A DNA stretch of 64,000 bases from Limnoperna fortunei (lineage: Eukaryota > Mollusca > Bivalvia > Mytilida > Modiolidae): the NCBI GenBank assembly GCA_944474755.1, contig OX104112.1, positions 63,457,640-63,521,639 on the forward strand, given 5' to 3'. Of the stretch, positions 10,680-22,939 are shown one piece after another. The translations under genes and the position numbers were made by a program. Position 1 is the first letter of the stretch. The number at the start of each line of letters is the position of its first letter. The notes under the pieces are model-generated. The model was not told the DNA's origin and did no database searches. It was given only the letters and a program-made list of their open reading frames with translations.

Positions 10680-11790
10680 TTCGTGGTTCCCGTTGCTCAT
10701 TTTTAATAATTGTTGATAATTATTTCCGTTTTTAATTACCTTATGTGCGGAATCTGGCCTGATACGTAATTGGGCGGATACATCAATTGGGCGGATCTAT
10801 AGTTATACGACAGCGTCAACAAAGTTTTTCAAAGATGAAAAAGAAACTACGTCAGTACAGAACGTTTACGTATATTTCGCGATGCCTGAAGCTTTAATAT
10901 CGTAAAAGAAATCCGACAAATCACAAACCTACAATCAGATTACTGCAATTGATGTTCGGCCTAAAAAATGTCACCGTGTATTGTACCAATATTGGATATT
11001 TTTGTATACATCAACAGTTACTTTTCACCATGCATAAGCTTAAATTTGAAAATGACCGATATAAACGATATTTCTAATGTTCGAAAATGAAATAACTGCA
11101 CAGTGTTAATTATATTTCGGATCTATACGTATAACACCAAAACATAAGATGTTCTCTTTTTTCAGATGCGGTACATTCAGAATATACCAACATAAAGATG
11201 TTTGCAGAAGTATGGCTTTATAATCACAATCGTTCTACACCGGTGGATTATCCGCCTCCATATGTATTTGATTATATGATTCAATAGGCCGTGCAACTTT
11301 GACAGCAGCCAACATAAAGCTTATAGCGACTTTTACATCTTAACCCTGGATTTTAGTCTTAAGCTTACGAAGCAAAACATTCCGAGGTCACGTTAAAATG
11401 TAATGTTTAACGTCGATTAGATGTATGTTATATTTGCAAGATTCAAATGCGTGTATACAATTTATTTGTGGTTTCCTCGATAAATGATGATATGTCCGTT
11501 ACATAATAATTGCTTTAATTGATCGGGACCATGTTGTAAAGACATCTAGATCATCGTTACGGTCTAATCAACACTGATGTTGAGAGTTTGATCCTCACAT
11601 CAGCACGGTCGTATGTCGTTTTATCATTGCTTTACATATCTCTTAATATATGCCTGTGCAATTGCGTCTTGACGTGAGAATTATATTTTACATGAGGTGT
11701 CTTATTTGAAGCATTTCAAGTCTTTCCATTAGTACATGACTTCCTTTTGGTATGTCATTTTTACTTAATGTGATTTTTGCAGGTATTTCT
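10680..11790. other. Intergenic, nothing recognised
   Basis: No gene, repeat family or RNA gene could be supported in this stretch. Confidence 0.4.
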
Positions 11791-11807
11791 ACAAAGAGTG
11801 ACAAAAG

Positions 11808-12035
11808 CACGTTTGGACATTTGTTTCTTTTTGCGATATGGACGTTTAGACATTATTTACTTTGTGCTTTTGAGACATTTGGCCATTACATTGGGACGTT
11901 ACATTTGTGACTTTTTGCGTTAGGGACATTTTGACAAGTATTATTTACTGCATAAGGGACATTTAGACATGTGTTTCTTTCTACGTTATGGAAGTTTGAA
12001 CTTTTGTTACTTTTTGTGTTATGGACGTTTGGATG
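11808..12035. repeat. 33-bp degenerate minisatellite, about 7 units
   Basis: Units start with ACGTTTGGACATTTGTT-like sequence and end near TTGCGTTATGG. Four to five units are exactly 33 bases and two are shortened (21 and 30). The period is a multiple of three, but stops occur and no gene flanks it, so it is treated as non-coding. Confidence 0.7.
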
Positions 12036-12039
12036 ATTC

Positions 12040-13320
12040 GATTTTGCGAGATGTTGAATAGCTTCTTATGATTAAGGTATCCGACCCATAATTGAAGTCA
12101 CCGTTTGATTTTATTTTTCGACCGAAAAATACAGCTTTATTAAATCAATGTATTGCTAATTAATGATAGAAATTAAACATATTGTTTTACTTCGAGTCAA
12201 TATTAACAGTTTTGAGCAAAAAAGTTAATTACTCAAATAGTATTTCCGATGTTTGTCGAACATTACCAAGGTCTGCTCCATTGAAAAACAATGGACATTC
12301 GGGACACCAAATATGATCATTTGGTCAATTGTGGTCCGGATACCTTAAACACTAGATATTATAAAAACTATGTTGCACGATGTGTTATAGTGAGCGTTTA
12401 TATGCGCTTGTTCTACATTGTCGCCTTTGAAAATGCTGTTAAATTAAAAACTCTATATCTCTCTTGGATGTCTGTTTTTATTTCCACAGTCTTCATGTGA
12501 ACAACACCTTGAGTCATGCATCATGTTATTTAAAGTGGTTCTGGCTCTAATGTCTGAAAACGATCATTAAATGTTATAACACTATAGCACAACACCATAC
12601 AAAAAATTAAACAATAGATCATTAACACATTGGTTTAATTGTCAACAGTATTAATTGTATCTAAATTATTAGAGATCAAAAATTCTGTTAAAATTTTATG
12701 CTTTTTCAACCAAAATAAAATGTGATCAAATGTTTTTAATATTTGAACAGGTAAATGAAAAAAATGAATATAAAAGATATGACAGTGGCATAGATAGAAA
12801 AAATATCAACAATCATTTTTTTATAGATAAATGTAAATAACAATGTCCAACGTTCAAGCTTGCATGATGACATTTGTGATTTACAAACATCATGGTCTTA
12901 ATTGGGAATAGTATGGCCATTCATGGTTCTTGACCTTCTTTCTTTTTCTTTTTTTTTGTGTCATGGATTTCTTAAAAGGTTTATTGAATATGTGTTGCAA
13001 CAGGCAGCAACTGCTTACCTGTCAAGAGTTCATTCAAATTTTCTTGAGAGTCCCTGGCTTTTGTTCGTGTGCAGTTTTGTTTTGTGTTTTGTTGTTGTTC
13101 CAAGGCTTTTTATTAATATTTTCGAATAAGTGATTTCTTTGTCATATTGGTATTTCTTTGCTTAATTGTTAGCTCATGACTATTGTGATTAAGGAAATAT
13201 TTGGTTGTTGTTTTTTTTCAATTGACATATCATGTTATCCTTCTTAATACATAAATTTACCAATTATGGTTTCTTCACTGCTGAGAATAATGCTGTAGAA
13301 TCTTGAACCTGGACAATACT
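12040..13320. other. Intergenic, nothing recognised
   Basis: Only short ORFs occur. Two overlapping plus-strand ORFs at 12902-13133 translate T-rich DNA in two frames and carry no family signature. Confidence 0.4.
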
Positions 13321-13324
13321 TCGA

Positions 13325-15510
13325 GGAACTCTCTACTCCATGGGAAAACAACAACTTTGATAAGAATCACTTGATGAATGTTCAAAGAGACATCAAAAAC
13401 ATCTCAGAATTATGTAAGCAGCCTTTGTTACGGCTAATGAGATAAAGAAGACCGTCCTATCATTTAAAAATGGCAAAGCACCAGACGATGACATCCTCAC
13501 TTCTGAACATGTTAAGTATGGTGGAGAAACTCTATTAACGATGATTACAATCATTGTAAACTTTATACTACAGAACATAAAAAGTCCACTATTTCTAAAG
13601 AGTGGAATAGCGTGTCCCATTCTCTTAAAACGAAAACCTAGAATTAACCGAAACTGTTATAGAAAAATAACAATCACAAACTTTATTGGGAAAATTGTAG
13701 AAAAGGACCATCTCCAATTTAGTGAGAACGCAGTCATCCAAAACCAAAGTAGACTTCAGAAAGGGTTTACGAAAGGACAAATGCATGCAGCTGCATCACT
13801 TATTCTGACACAACTCATAACTGAGTCAAAGAAATCAAAATCGAGTCTATATGTAGCTTTTATGGATGCAAAGAAGACCTTTGGCGTCTTATTGAACATG
13901 GGCTTACTGAAGGAAATGATTTTGAAATACACAATAACAACTGGCTGTTTTTTTAAAACTGGTATGAAAATGTGACGTCAAAGATAAAATCGAATGGAAA
14001 CTTGTCAAGACGTATAAAAGAACAACAGGAAGTGAGACAAGGAGGTGTATGGTCACCCACTGCATATAAAATCTTTGTAAACAACTTGCTTACAACCTTC
14101 GAGAAGAATCGACTTGGTGCTTTTATCGGCTGTACATACTGTGAGCAAATTCTACTGTTCTGGTTCTAAACGACAAGGTAAATAGATCATGGATGGTAAG
14201 TGGCCAAGAGCTCCTTGTCTCAGACTATGCAGTTCATCTATGCATAGAAAGAGAAGCATCCATAAAGCTAAGATTAAAGGAAGCGATATCAAAGCGAATT
14301 AATACTAATACTGCCAGAGAGACTATTCATTTCTTAATGGGGGCTGGACTTCATGGACTGAATGAGGTCAATCCAAAAATTTTAGCACATCTTTTCAGAT
14401 ATATGTACTCCCAAGATTAGTATATGGACTTGATGCAATTACCTTATCAGCCACAGATATCCAAAACCTAGAGGTCTACTATCGGAAGCTACTAAGACAA
14501 CTACAACACCTTCCAACTAGAACGGCTAAATGTGGCTCCCTTCAACTACTAGGAAGAACCTCAATCACTGGTGAAATCCACAAGAACATGTTAAAAACAT
14601 TTGGTAATATAATCAGAAATAATAATTCAGTCGAAAAAGATATTGCACTTAGACAACTTGAACGAAATCTGTCAACTCTGGAAGCTGGTTTCCAAAACTT
14701 GCTGAAATTTCAAAGCTTACGATCTACCTTCGCCATATGGTGTGATCGAAAACCCACCTCCGAAACATGCCTGGCACAAGATTGTGAATAATGAGTATGT
14801 TGAAAGCATTGATATTTTGAACCTTCTTAAAGAAGCAGAAAGCAAATCATCACTCAAATACATCAACTTGAAAGACACAGTACCTGGAAAACCACATAAC
14901 ATCTCATCTAGTTGCGCCACCGATCCGTTCGTAGTAACCATGGCAAGTCTGAAAGATAAAATAGGTACTGGAACTATTATCCTCTAAAGCAAAAAACTCA
15001 AACACAGATACTCCACCAACCTGCCAGTTTTGGCAAACTGAAAACGAAGACACCACTCACTTCCTAGTAAGATGTCAAAATCTTGATCCAACTAGAAGGC
15101 CTTTTATTGATGAAATGGAAAGTTATCTCCACTCATGTTTAGAAAACAGGAAAAGGGACATTCTTCATGAACTATTTACAAACGACAATTATCTTACCCA
15201 ACTGATTGTGGATTGTACCTACTTTCACTTTCTTAAGGAAACAGAGAAGGCACGTATTGAGACAATCACCATTGGGCTGTGCTACAAGTTATACCGCAGA
15301 CGGCTAGCCATACTGGAGGCTGTAAAGAACTGAATTAAGGTACTTTGGACAGGAGCTTCTGATACACGATTATATATCATTTTTTATATCTTTTTTATTA
15401 ACACTTTATTTTTAGTGCTTTTAAATAATGTGAGTGTTCTCATGTACATATAATTCATGTTGATATCAACGGTTCTCCTGCCATAGGAGGGATTTACAGA
15501 ATAAAAAACA
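13325..15510 (+). mobile_element. Degenerate LINE (non-LTR retrotransposon), reverse transcriptase part
   Basis: A broken reading frame runs from a thumb-upstream RT segment (ANEIKKTVLSFKNGKAP near 13430, the common 'K..K.PG.D' entry), through a KITITNFIGKIVEKDHL block and QKGFTKGQ, to YVAFMDAKKTF (RT catalytic motif A region), EVRQGGVWSPTAYKIF (motif B) and a C-terminal TCQFWQ...HFLVRC zinc-finger-like segment (about 15035-15085). The endonuclease domain is missing, so the element is 5'-truncated. Several shifts and stops are present and the catalytic YADD/FADD box is not recognisable around 14170. A 3' region with AATAAA (about 15500) follows. Clade uncertain. Confidence 0.8.
13425..15333 (+). 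pseudogene. LINE reverse transcriptase relic
   Basis: The longest surviving pieces are 13541-13975, 13972-14169, 14193-14420, 14742-14987 and 15115-15333, in changing frames. Together they follow the order expected of one LINE ORF2: RT fingers/palm, thumb, and a C-terminal Cys/His segment (C-x2-W..H-x4-C). There are at least three frameshifts. No function is expected; this entry marks why several medium ORFs occur here. Confidence 0.75.
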
Positions 15511-15514
15511 GGTA

Positions 15515-16120
15515 ACAGGTTTTTACAAGGAGCAGCCTAATTCGTGTGAATTTTAATTTCTAAATCATTTTAAAAGGAATATTAATATCTATAATGGTCC
15601 TCACCAAATTTCTGAAGAACGTACTACTTGTTATCATTTCTAAGAAATGGGGTAATCGATGTGTGTGCATTTCAATAACAAATGGTTGCATACGTGCGTC
15701 TGCATGTGTTTATAATAACAATCTTCGTAATTTACCTATTCAATGACAATGATGTTAATGGTAACTTCCATATTTCTCAAGAAAATCCTTGAACAGACTC
15801 CGTTTTTAACGGACTTGCACCAGTTTACTGTTATGACTGTTCAGTCGTGGAGGTCAGTCAAACTCAAAATCGAGCTTGGTGGTTTAAAGCTTCTAGTACT
15901 TCCTTGAGTTAATATTAATAACACTATTCTCATGAATCGGTAAAACTGCTAAAATTCAACTGCTCATTCATTCGATTAAGACGTGTTTTAGAGAAATATT
16001 TTCACGCAATATGTCAATTTCGTCATTTTCAAAATAAACGCGCTATTTTTAATCAGCCAATCACAATACCCGATTCAAAATTACCGATTTGGTTATCTTA
16101 TGAACGACGATTTACCAAAC
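15515..16120. other. Intergenic, nothing recognised
   Basis: No gene or repeat recognised between the LINE end and the target duplication of the 2.5-kb element. Confidence 0.4.
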
Positions 16121-17099
16121 GTATTTGAATAAGGGTGCTACTAAAACGCGGAACGGAAACGGAAAAATGAATAAATAAATAGATATTTAGACCTAACCAT
16201 GACTGTCTGATATTTTTTATAGGTATGTGATATGCCACATCTTCAAGGCTGAGTTAAAGTAATACCGTTGTCCGAGATATAAGTTTATATACCAAAAGTT
16301 AATCTGCACGTCATAATCTTAATTTTACTGAACGATTTTTGATGATAGGTTTATCAGGAACAAACGTTACCGACTAGGGTTTAAATCGTACTTGATTAAA
16401 GAACAATTTTCTTCCTTATTGCCTTCAACGTAGCTGCGATGCCATAGGTCGAACTGTAGATTTTTGCGTATCATTTTACAACAAGTTCCGCCTCCGAGCC
16501 AAGGTTTTCTTCAGAACTTTCTTTTTAATCCCGCCCACTAATGTGAAATTAAATAATTAAATAAATCAATAATAGAGAGTTGTGTGTGTGTGATTGTTTT
16601 TAACGCCCTTGTCGACGCAACTAAAAATGAGATGACGCGAGACAGCCAGGGAGGTAATAATTTTGGAAAAAGTTGAGGGGGTGAAGGCAAATTAATTTAT
16701 TGCGGAACATCTGCACGAAAATTACAAATTGAATCAGAAAAAGGGATTCATTTCCCGAACAACAGCCTCTTTTAAATCCACCACTGCTTTGGCATGTTTT
16801 TATTCAAAAGCAAACGAAAACTTTTTTTATTCCTCTGGATTTTTTTTGCCTTGAAAAGAAGTGAGTGGTGTGGTGTTTTACGGCTAGTAACACTATATGG
16901 GTTATGTATTAGCGATTGCCAAAGAGGCCATGAACGTGGAAAATTTATTTTTACTATTCAAATTGTATCTTTTTACTTTGAAATTAATATTGCTGAATGG
17001 ATTTTTTTTTTAATTTTACATTGAAAAAGAAAACCTCAAATTATATAGTTTCTATCGATTAAGGGCTGGTTTTAGTGGTGCTTTGTTTAAACAAAACCG

Positions 17100-17240
17100 A
17101 AACCCCGATTGAATACTGTATTTTTTTGCATTGTAATGTTGTGTGCAATTGAATGTCATATACTATACATGTATGTTATGCCCTATAAAGGCCACTATGA
17201 TTAGGAATAAAGAATATCTTATCTTATCTTTGCTAGAAAA
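17100..17240 (+). repeat. Possible LINE 3' tail inside the 2.5-kb element
   Basis: The sequence ends in AATAAAG followed by a repeated ATCTT unit (ATCTTATCTTATCTT), the form of 3' tails of some CR1/L2-like elements. No coding part precedes it. Low confidence. Confidence 0.35.
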
Positions 17241-17814
17241 ATATCTCGTTTGAAACTTTTTTTCCACTTAATTAATGAAAAAACGCCAATGAATTAATAA
17301 CGCTATATATTAATATCTAATACTACCAAAATCTTCTTTTTTACGGTAAAACTCCTTTTCGTAGTATTTTGTGTATTCATAATGATATTTGCAGGGGCAC
17401 CTGCTAAAAGTAATGTTACATTTTGTGACAATGTCATAAATTTGTAGTTTTATTGTCATTTTTATGTTGACTCTGGTCAAATGAAATCTATCAAATGAAC
17501 CTTTTGTCTACGCATACAGAAATGTAAAATTATTTGCTTTTTTATAAATGTCTATGAAAACTGAACCCAAGTCTTCAGAATTTTCTTATTCTCTAGAGCT
17601 TTCATTTTAATTCTTAGTCATTCGGTTTGTCATCTCTTTCTCTTCGTGCCTGCTTTTTGTAGTTTTTTCTCTACTGCATTTTGAAGGCATCTTATTCGTT
17701 TTCAAAATCAAAATACAAGTAAGCAGTACATGTTTTCAAATTTTCTGAGCTCAGGCTTTTGAAAATGATCACAAATAATAAAAGGCTATTTTAAAATTGT
17801 GAGAAAACAGTACC

Positions 17815-17960
17815 GCTATATCTTAAGGGGCGGATACATGATTTTCGAAAGGGGGCGTAAAAAGGGGATATCGGAAAAGAGGGCCACGAAGTGGTCCTTC
17901 CGCGCCTCAAAGAGGCGCATTTACGGCAGGGGATCTGGGCCCCCAGAAACTTTCTAACAA
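17815..17960. repeat. GC-rich hairpin-bearing segment inside the 2.5-kb element
   Basis: A locally GC-rich island contains two adjacent inverted repeats: GGCCACGAAGTGGTCC (17882) and GCGCCTCAAAGAGGCGC (about 17901-17917), followed by a GGGGATCTGGGCCCCC block. It is clearly different in composition from its AT-rich surroundings and may be a nested insertion. Confidence 0.5.
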
Positions 17961-18344
17961 AATGGTGCAAAATCCTGCATTTTCGCAATTTCAAAGCATC
18001 AAAATGAATCTATTTAACACAAGGTTTTTATAGTGTTCAGTAACCTTTATTTGGTACAGTATACAGAGATATCATAATAAACGAATTAGTACCGTTAATG
18101 TATTAATTAATGGCGACGACGAGCGGGGATTACATTTTTACCTTTGGCGCTGGTTGTTACCCTCCCTGTTCTCTTTGTTTTCCTTTGCTTTTTTTTAAAG
18201 GGGCGCCACTGATCTTATTTGCACTGCAATTTACAATACGCCTTAAACATTTTATAATTTAAAAATCAAGATTTCCTATTGATGGAAACAATGAAATGTG
18301 CATTTTACCATCTATTATAATACATCTACGTTAAAAAGTTTATA

Positions 18345-18610
18345 TTAAACATGTTGTTGATAAGTTCTGACCACTAGCACATCCATAAAAGGGTTTTGGG
18401 GCTTTTTTTGGGGGGGGATACCAGTATCCCACATCTTCTTAAAAGTTTTCATCAAATATCCCTTATCCGAACAGTGTTTTCCAATATCCAATATCCCTGT
18501 AAATAAAATGGATTTTAATATCCCATATCCCAGTAAGTTTTGCCTCAAATATCATGTATACCAAGAATAAAATAGGTGAACATCCCATATACCAATATGC
18601 CCTAAAAAGC
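18345..18610. repeat. Low-complexity ATATCCC-rich array
   Basis: ATATCCC, AATATCC and CATATCCC words recur more than ten times over about 220 bases, after a G-run. The array creates two overlapping minus-strand ORFs (to 18702), which are artefacts of the repeat. Confidence 0.6.
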
Positions 18611-19080
18611 CTCATAAAACACTTATTCCGTTTTCCGTTTCCGTTCCGCGTTCCGTTTAGTAACACCCATTTGAATAAAGATCGTGGATAACGGATTAAC
18701 AAAAGTTTAACGTGTCATTTTTTATTTACCTGATAAAGATTTTGAAAAAAATAAAATAAATAAAAAAGAATAATAAATCACTAAAAATAATTACAGAACA
18801 TGTTTGGAATGCAAAATACACATGTTTCAAGTCTTGAGAATATGAACTGTCCTAGATTCACGGAGACATTACCAAGTCTTGACAGTTACAATTAATAAAC
18901 AATATATTTAAGAACCTATTGTTTGTTACTACTGAATTTTTCGTTTGTAATTCTTATAAAAAAACTCCCCAAGCCAAGCCATAAAAATGGTTATAACTAA
19001 AATTACAGACAAAAGAAAATAGATACGCAATACTTGTTAACAATAACAAATTCACATATAATAAATTGAAACTTTTTGTT

Positions 19081-19578
19081 TCATGTTTCTAGAGTGCCGG
19101 TGACGTTTGGAACAACTTGACATTTACTAATATATTCAATTAAAGATTTAAGTAAAATTAGAGAGTCGCTATTAAAAGCCAAAAACAGGATGTATTTCGT
19201 TATGGACGTGATGTTTTTATTCAGTTGGTTTTTAATCTTAAGAAGAAATTCTTGTCTGAAATTTATAAGGGATGGACAATTAATAAAAAAGTGCTCCTCA
19301 TTCTCAATTTCAGAATTTGTACATTTAAGGCAAATTCTGTTATTTTTAGGTATATTTTTGTACCGCCATCTTTCAATTGCGAGAGAGTGGGCACTAATCC
19401 TATATTTACATAATGTGGACCTATCTGCTTTATATTTGCAGATATCTACGTAGAGCGGTCTAAAGTTTATCTTGTGCATATATATGTAGTTGTAAAATTC
19501 CAGTTTTTTATTTTCTCTAAGAATTGATTGTTGATTTTGGATAGCTTGATCCTGTATTCTTTGCTTTATACATGTCAA
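19081..19578 (-). pseudogene. LINE C-terminal domain with Cys/His finger
   Basis: A 165-codon piece with the pattern C-L-K-C...E-N-E-E-H-F-F-I-N-C near its centre, the conserved zinc-knuckle-like segment after the RT thumb in many animal LINEs. It is in a different frame from the thumb piece at 19618-20034, showing a frameshift or deletion near 19600. Confidence 0.8.
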
Positions 19579-20145
19579 ATTCTGTTTTATATTTTGTATT
19601 AAATAATTGAAACCTAGTTAACTAATTATTTTGGACACAGAGGAGATCCATTTGTTATTTTGAGGAATATTTTTGTAAATTTTATTGACAAGTGTGTTAG
19701 AAGAGCTTGATATATGTTCCAGGAATTTGATAATTAAAATTTTTACTTTAAGAGGATATCTGTTAAGTTCAAATAGGCAAGCTGCATTTGTTGCTTTGCT
19801 GTGTACACCAAGAATTTCTTTTATAAATTTAATGTGTAGATGTTCGAAGGGGTCTGCATCTTTAAATTTATTGTCAACACCCAAAATTTCACAACCATAT
19901 AAAATTATTAGACTTAGTAATGTGTCAAAGAGTTTTTCTAATAAGCTGCATGGATTGTCAAGACTTATAGATTTCTTTATTTTAAACCAGGCCTTGGGAC
20001 CCTTTCCATTAATAATTGGCTTGAGGAGTTTCAATTTAAAGTGTATTTAAAGGTTATTCCTAGATAGCAATATGATTTCACAGTTTCAATGTAATTTTGT
20101 TGAAGTTTAAAATAATTTTGATGGGATTTACCATTCGAGTTTTTT

Positions 20146-20703
20146 TTAGATTTTTTCATTAATCTCTATTTTCCACGATGAGGAGAATTTATAAAGAATA
20201 CCAAGAGAATGTTGCAGTCCATGCTGACTACTAGATAAAAGTTTAATATCATCTGCATATAAAAGGGAGTTTATCGAGATATCTCCAATAATTATTGGAT
20301 CTGTTTCTCCTTCATTAAGATTAGCTACAAGATCATTTATATATAAATTAAACAAAATAAGACTCAAAACATCTCCTTGTCTTGCTCCACATTTGAAAAT
20401 AAAACGTTTGCTCAGACCTTCTTTGAACTTAAGCATGCAATTGGGGTCTTCATACATAGAAAGTATATTTCTAATAATGTAATGTGGGAAATCATTTATA
20501 AACAGTTTATAAAATAGACATTCTCTCCATATGGTGTCAAATGCCCTTCTTAGATCAATAAAGGCTGCACAAACTTTTTTAATTTTGGATTTATATGTTT
20601 CAATTATGGTCTTCATTGTGAAAATGTGGTCACTGGTTCGTGATTCTTCTTTTAATCCAATTTGGTTTTCATGAATAAGATTATTAGTATCGATGAATTT
20701 CAA
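20146..20703 (-). pseudogene. LINE reverse transcriptase core
   Basis: This 185-codon open piece carries RT motifs in order: F-I-D-L-R-R-A-F-D (catalytic Asp), G-A-R-Q-G-D-V-L-S and Y-A-D-D. The core is therefore intact locally, but it is cut off upstream (a stop at about 20705-20740) and downstream by shifts, so the ORF as a whole is a pseudogene. Confidence 0.88.
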
Positions 20704-22639
20704 AATTCTTGATAAAATAATTTTGTTTAATAATTTTCCTTAATTTGATGTTAAAGAGATTCCTCTATAATTTGATGGGTTTGATTGTTCACCTTGTTTA
20801 TGGATAAGTGAGATGTAGCTTTCATTCCATAGTTTAGGAAATTTTCCCTGTTTAAGGATAAGATTAAATAAGCTTAAAAGGGGTCAATAAGTTGATCTAT
20901 TCCATATTTGATCGTTTCATTAGATATCAAGTCTCTGGAGGTTGATTTACCATTTTTAAGGGTTTTTACAGCTTTTAGTATTTCATCTGCATTAATTGGT
21001 TCATGGTGTGTATTTCATTTATCTTTTTTATTAATAATACTGAGTGATTTGTTTACTTTGTCTATTATTGAATTGTGGATGTCACTATTTGGAATAGTAT
21101 CGCAGTGTTTATTAATGTCTTCAAAATGTTAAATAAATTCTTCTTTATTGAATATATTATCTATGTAACTTGTTTGAGAATTCCTTAGCTTGTTTATCAT
21201 TGACCAAAGTTGTTTTGGATCATTATTCATATTGGAATAAATAGTTTCACGAATCTTTTTCTTATATTTTTTCTCTTCCATTTTGCATGTTCTTCTATAT
21301 TTTGAAAGATAGGAGTAGTACTTTTGTTCTTTTGTCAGGATGCTTATCTACAAGGTTTAGGTAACTTTTTACAGATTTCTTAGATCATGACATGATTCAG
21401 AAAGCCACAATTTTCTTTCGGATATGTTTTTTTTTACCAGGGGATTTTCTATAATTTAGCTGACATGAATGCTGCTTCGTGGAGGATTGAATTAAATGAG
21501 TTTAAGATTAAGTTACAATCTTTCATATTATTTGAGGGTAGATTTTGTATTTTTTTGTTTTATAGGAGAACTTTGAATGTTTTATAGCTTTCGTTTGCAA
21601 CATCATTCCAAATAAATTTTCCAGGAAGGGGGTTTAGGTTATTAGAGGATAATTTGTTATTAAAACATGTTAGTATATAACAATTTATTAAACAATGATC
21701 AGATATAAAGGTCATATCTTTTGTTGAAAAGCTGACAACTGCTTGACGTAAAGAGTTTGACACATTTGTGTAGTCTATGAGACTACATCCATTGTATGTT
21801 TCACATGTATATTTTCCATGAAGGTCACCTATTGTTCGTCCATTGAGTATTTTTAAACTTGTTTCTTTACATAAATTGAGGAGAAGTTTACCAGTTATTT
21901 AGTTGTTTCCTATCCATGTTATTTTTATGGGCTGGAGAATCAAACAAATAGTTTTGACCTTCAGAATGGGGGAAGTTAGAATTGTCAGATTGAACAAAGT
22001 TCGGTTAGGTGTTTGTATAGGCATTAAAATCACCTTGAATAATTATATCACCCTTTGGGCTTAATTGTGAGATGTCGTTTATAAGTTTAGCATTAAGTTC
22101 ATTAAGGTCTAAAGTTGTTTCTGTTGCATTTTCAGGTGAGAAGTAGATAATACTTAGAAAAATGTCTTTTTTAAAGTTGAAAATTTTTTTCCTAGTTTAA
22201 GCCAAACAATTTCTATGTTACCAAGCGGTAATTTGGAGATGCCTTTGCTTAGGCCATTTTTAACATAAATTGAGATTCCTCCAGAGAATCTTTTTTATGT
22301 TTCTTTCTTGTACTTTTGGTTCTATCCAGGACGGAATAATTAGAAAAATGTACATATTTAATTATAAATAACCATTTAATATCATCCCTTAATACAAAAA
22401 CGAAGATCATAACACAACGTCTGAGAATATATAAAGATAAAAATGTAATTAAAACAATAAAAAGTATGTAATAACACAGTTATCAGTAAAATTAAATTTA
22501 GTTATATAAATTATTTAAATTATACATCCTGTACATCTTAGTTCTAATTGAAGTATAAAATACCCGATTATACATTATAAAAAATCAATTATGAATGAAC
22601 TTGACGACCAAATATCGAACACCGAGGAAACTTTAAAAA

Positions 22640-22935
22640 AAAATCCACAAATCAAAGTCTGAGAAACCGGCAAACCCCAGGACCAACACCCAAAAATTAC
22701 CGCTGCGCAATGGTCCTGACTTGGTACAGGCACGTAAAAAGAAATGTTGGGTTTAACCAGGTTTTATGGCATTCCAAACCTCCCGCTTCCATAACTGTAG
22801 TATTTGAGTTGGTTAGTTGATTTAAATGGATGGGTATCATATACCACTAGTCAGAAACAGATGTATCAAACAAAGATCACAGCACATTCACTGTACACTG
22901 AATTAAAAAATTGTGAAAACTCTCTCCAACCGTAT
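22640..22935 (-). repeat. 3' untranslated region of the RT element at 22.9 kb (family member 3)
   Basis: This block lies directly downstream, on the minus strand, of the RT relic and matches the copies at 810, 6100 and 36640. It is the copy that links the dispersed repeat to a coding element. The 3' edge is near 22640, where the GAAACCGGCAAA word shared by copies 1 and 4 occurs. Confidence 0.6.
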
Positions 22936-22939
22936 TTTC

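Larger units (their letters stand above)
16133..18668. mobile_element. Non-autonomous DNA transposon with 10-bp target site duplication
   Basis: The left end GGGTGCTACTAAAACGCGG (16133) and the right end are inverted repeats: the complement of 18668 backwards reads GGGTGTTACTAAACGGAACG. Both continue into CGGAACGGAAACGGAAAA-like sequence for about 45 bases, with a small offset inside the GGAACG sub-repeats. Immediately outside, the identical 10-mer ATTTGAATAA occurs at 16123-16132 and 18669-18678. The 2536-bp interior has no recognisable transposase. A 9-10 bp duplication and GGG-starting ends fit Mutator-like elements best, but that assignment is inference. Confidence 0.85.
19081..22350 (-). 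mobile_element. LINE (non-LTR retrotransposon), 5'-truncated, degenerate
   Basis: On the minus strand, from high to low coordinates: endonuclease pieces GGISIYV (near 22270), a GDFNA box (near 22045) and FISDHCLI (about 21700); then RT with ENQIGLKEESRTSDH, AAFIDLRRAFDTIWRE (motif A), GARQGDVLSLILFNLYIND (motif B) and LLYADDIKLL (motif C, intact YADD) at 20146-20703; thumb sequence at 19618-20034; and a C-terminal C-x2-C..EEHFFINC finger at 19081-19578. Frames change several times. The 5' end is lost near 22350. The clade is uncertain. It lies 413 bp outside the right end of the 2.5-kb transposon. Confidence 0.88.

Noticed and set aside
12902..13133. Overlapping hydrophobic ORFs
   Set aside because: T-rich DNA gives Phe/Leu-rich translations in two frames at once; no signal of selection or splicing.
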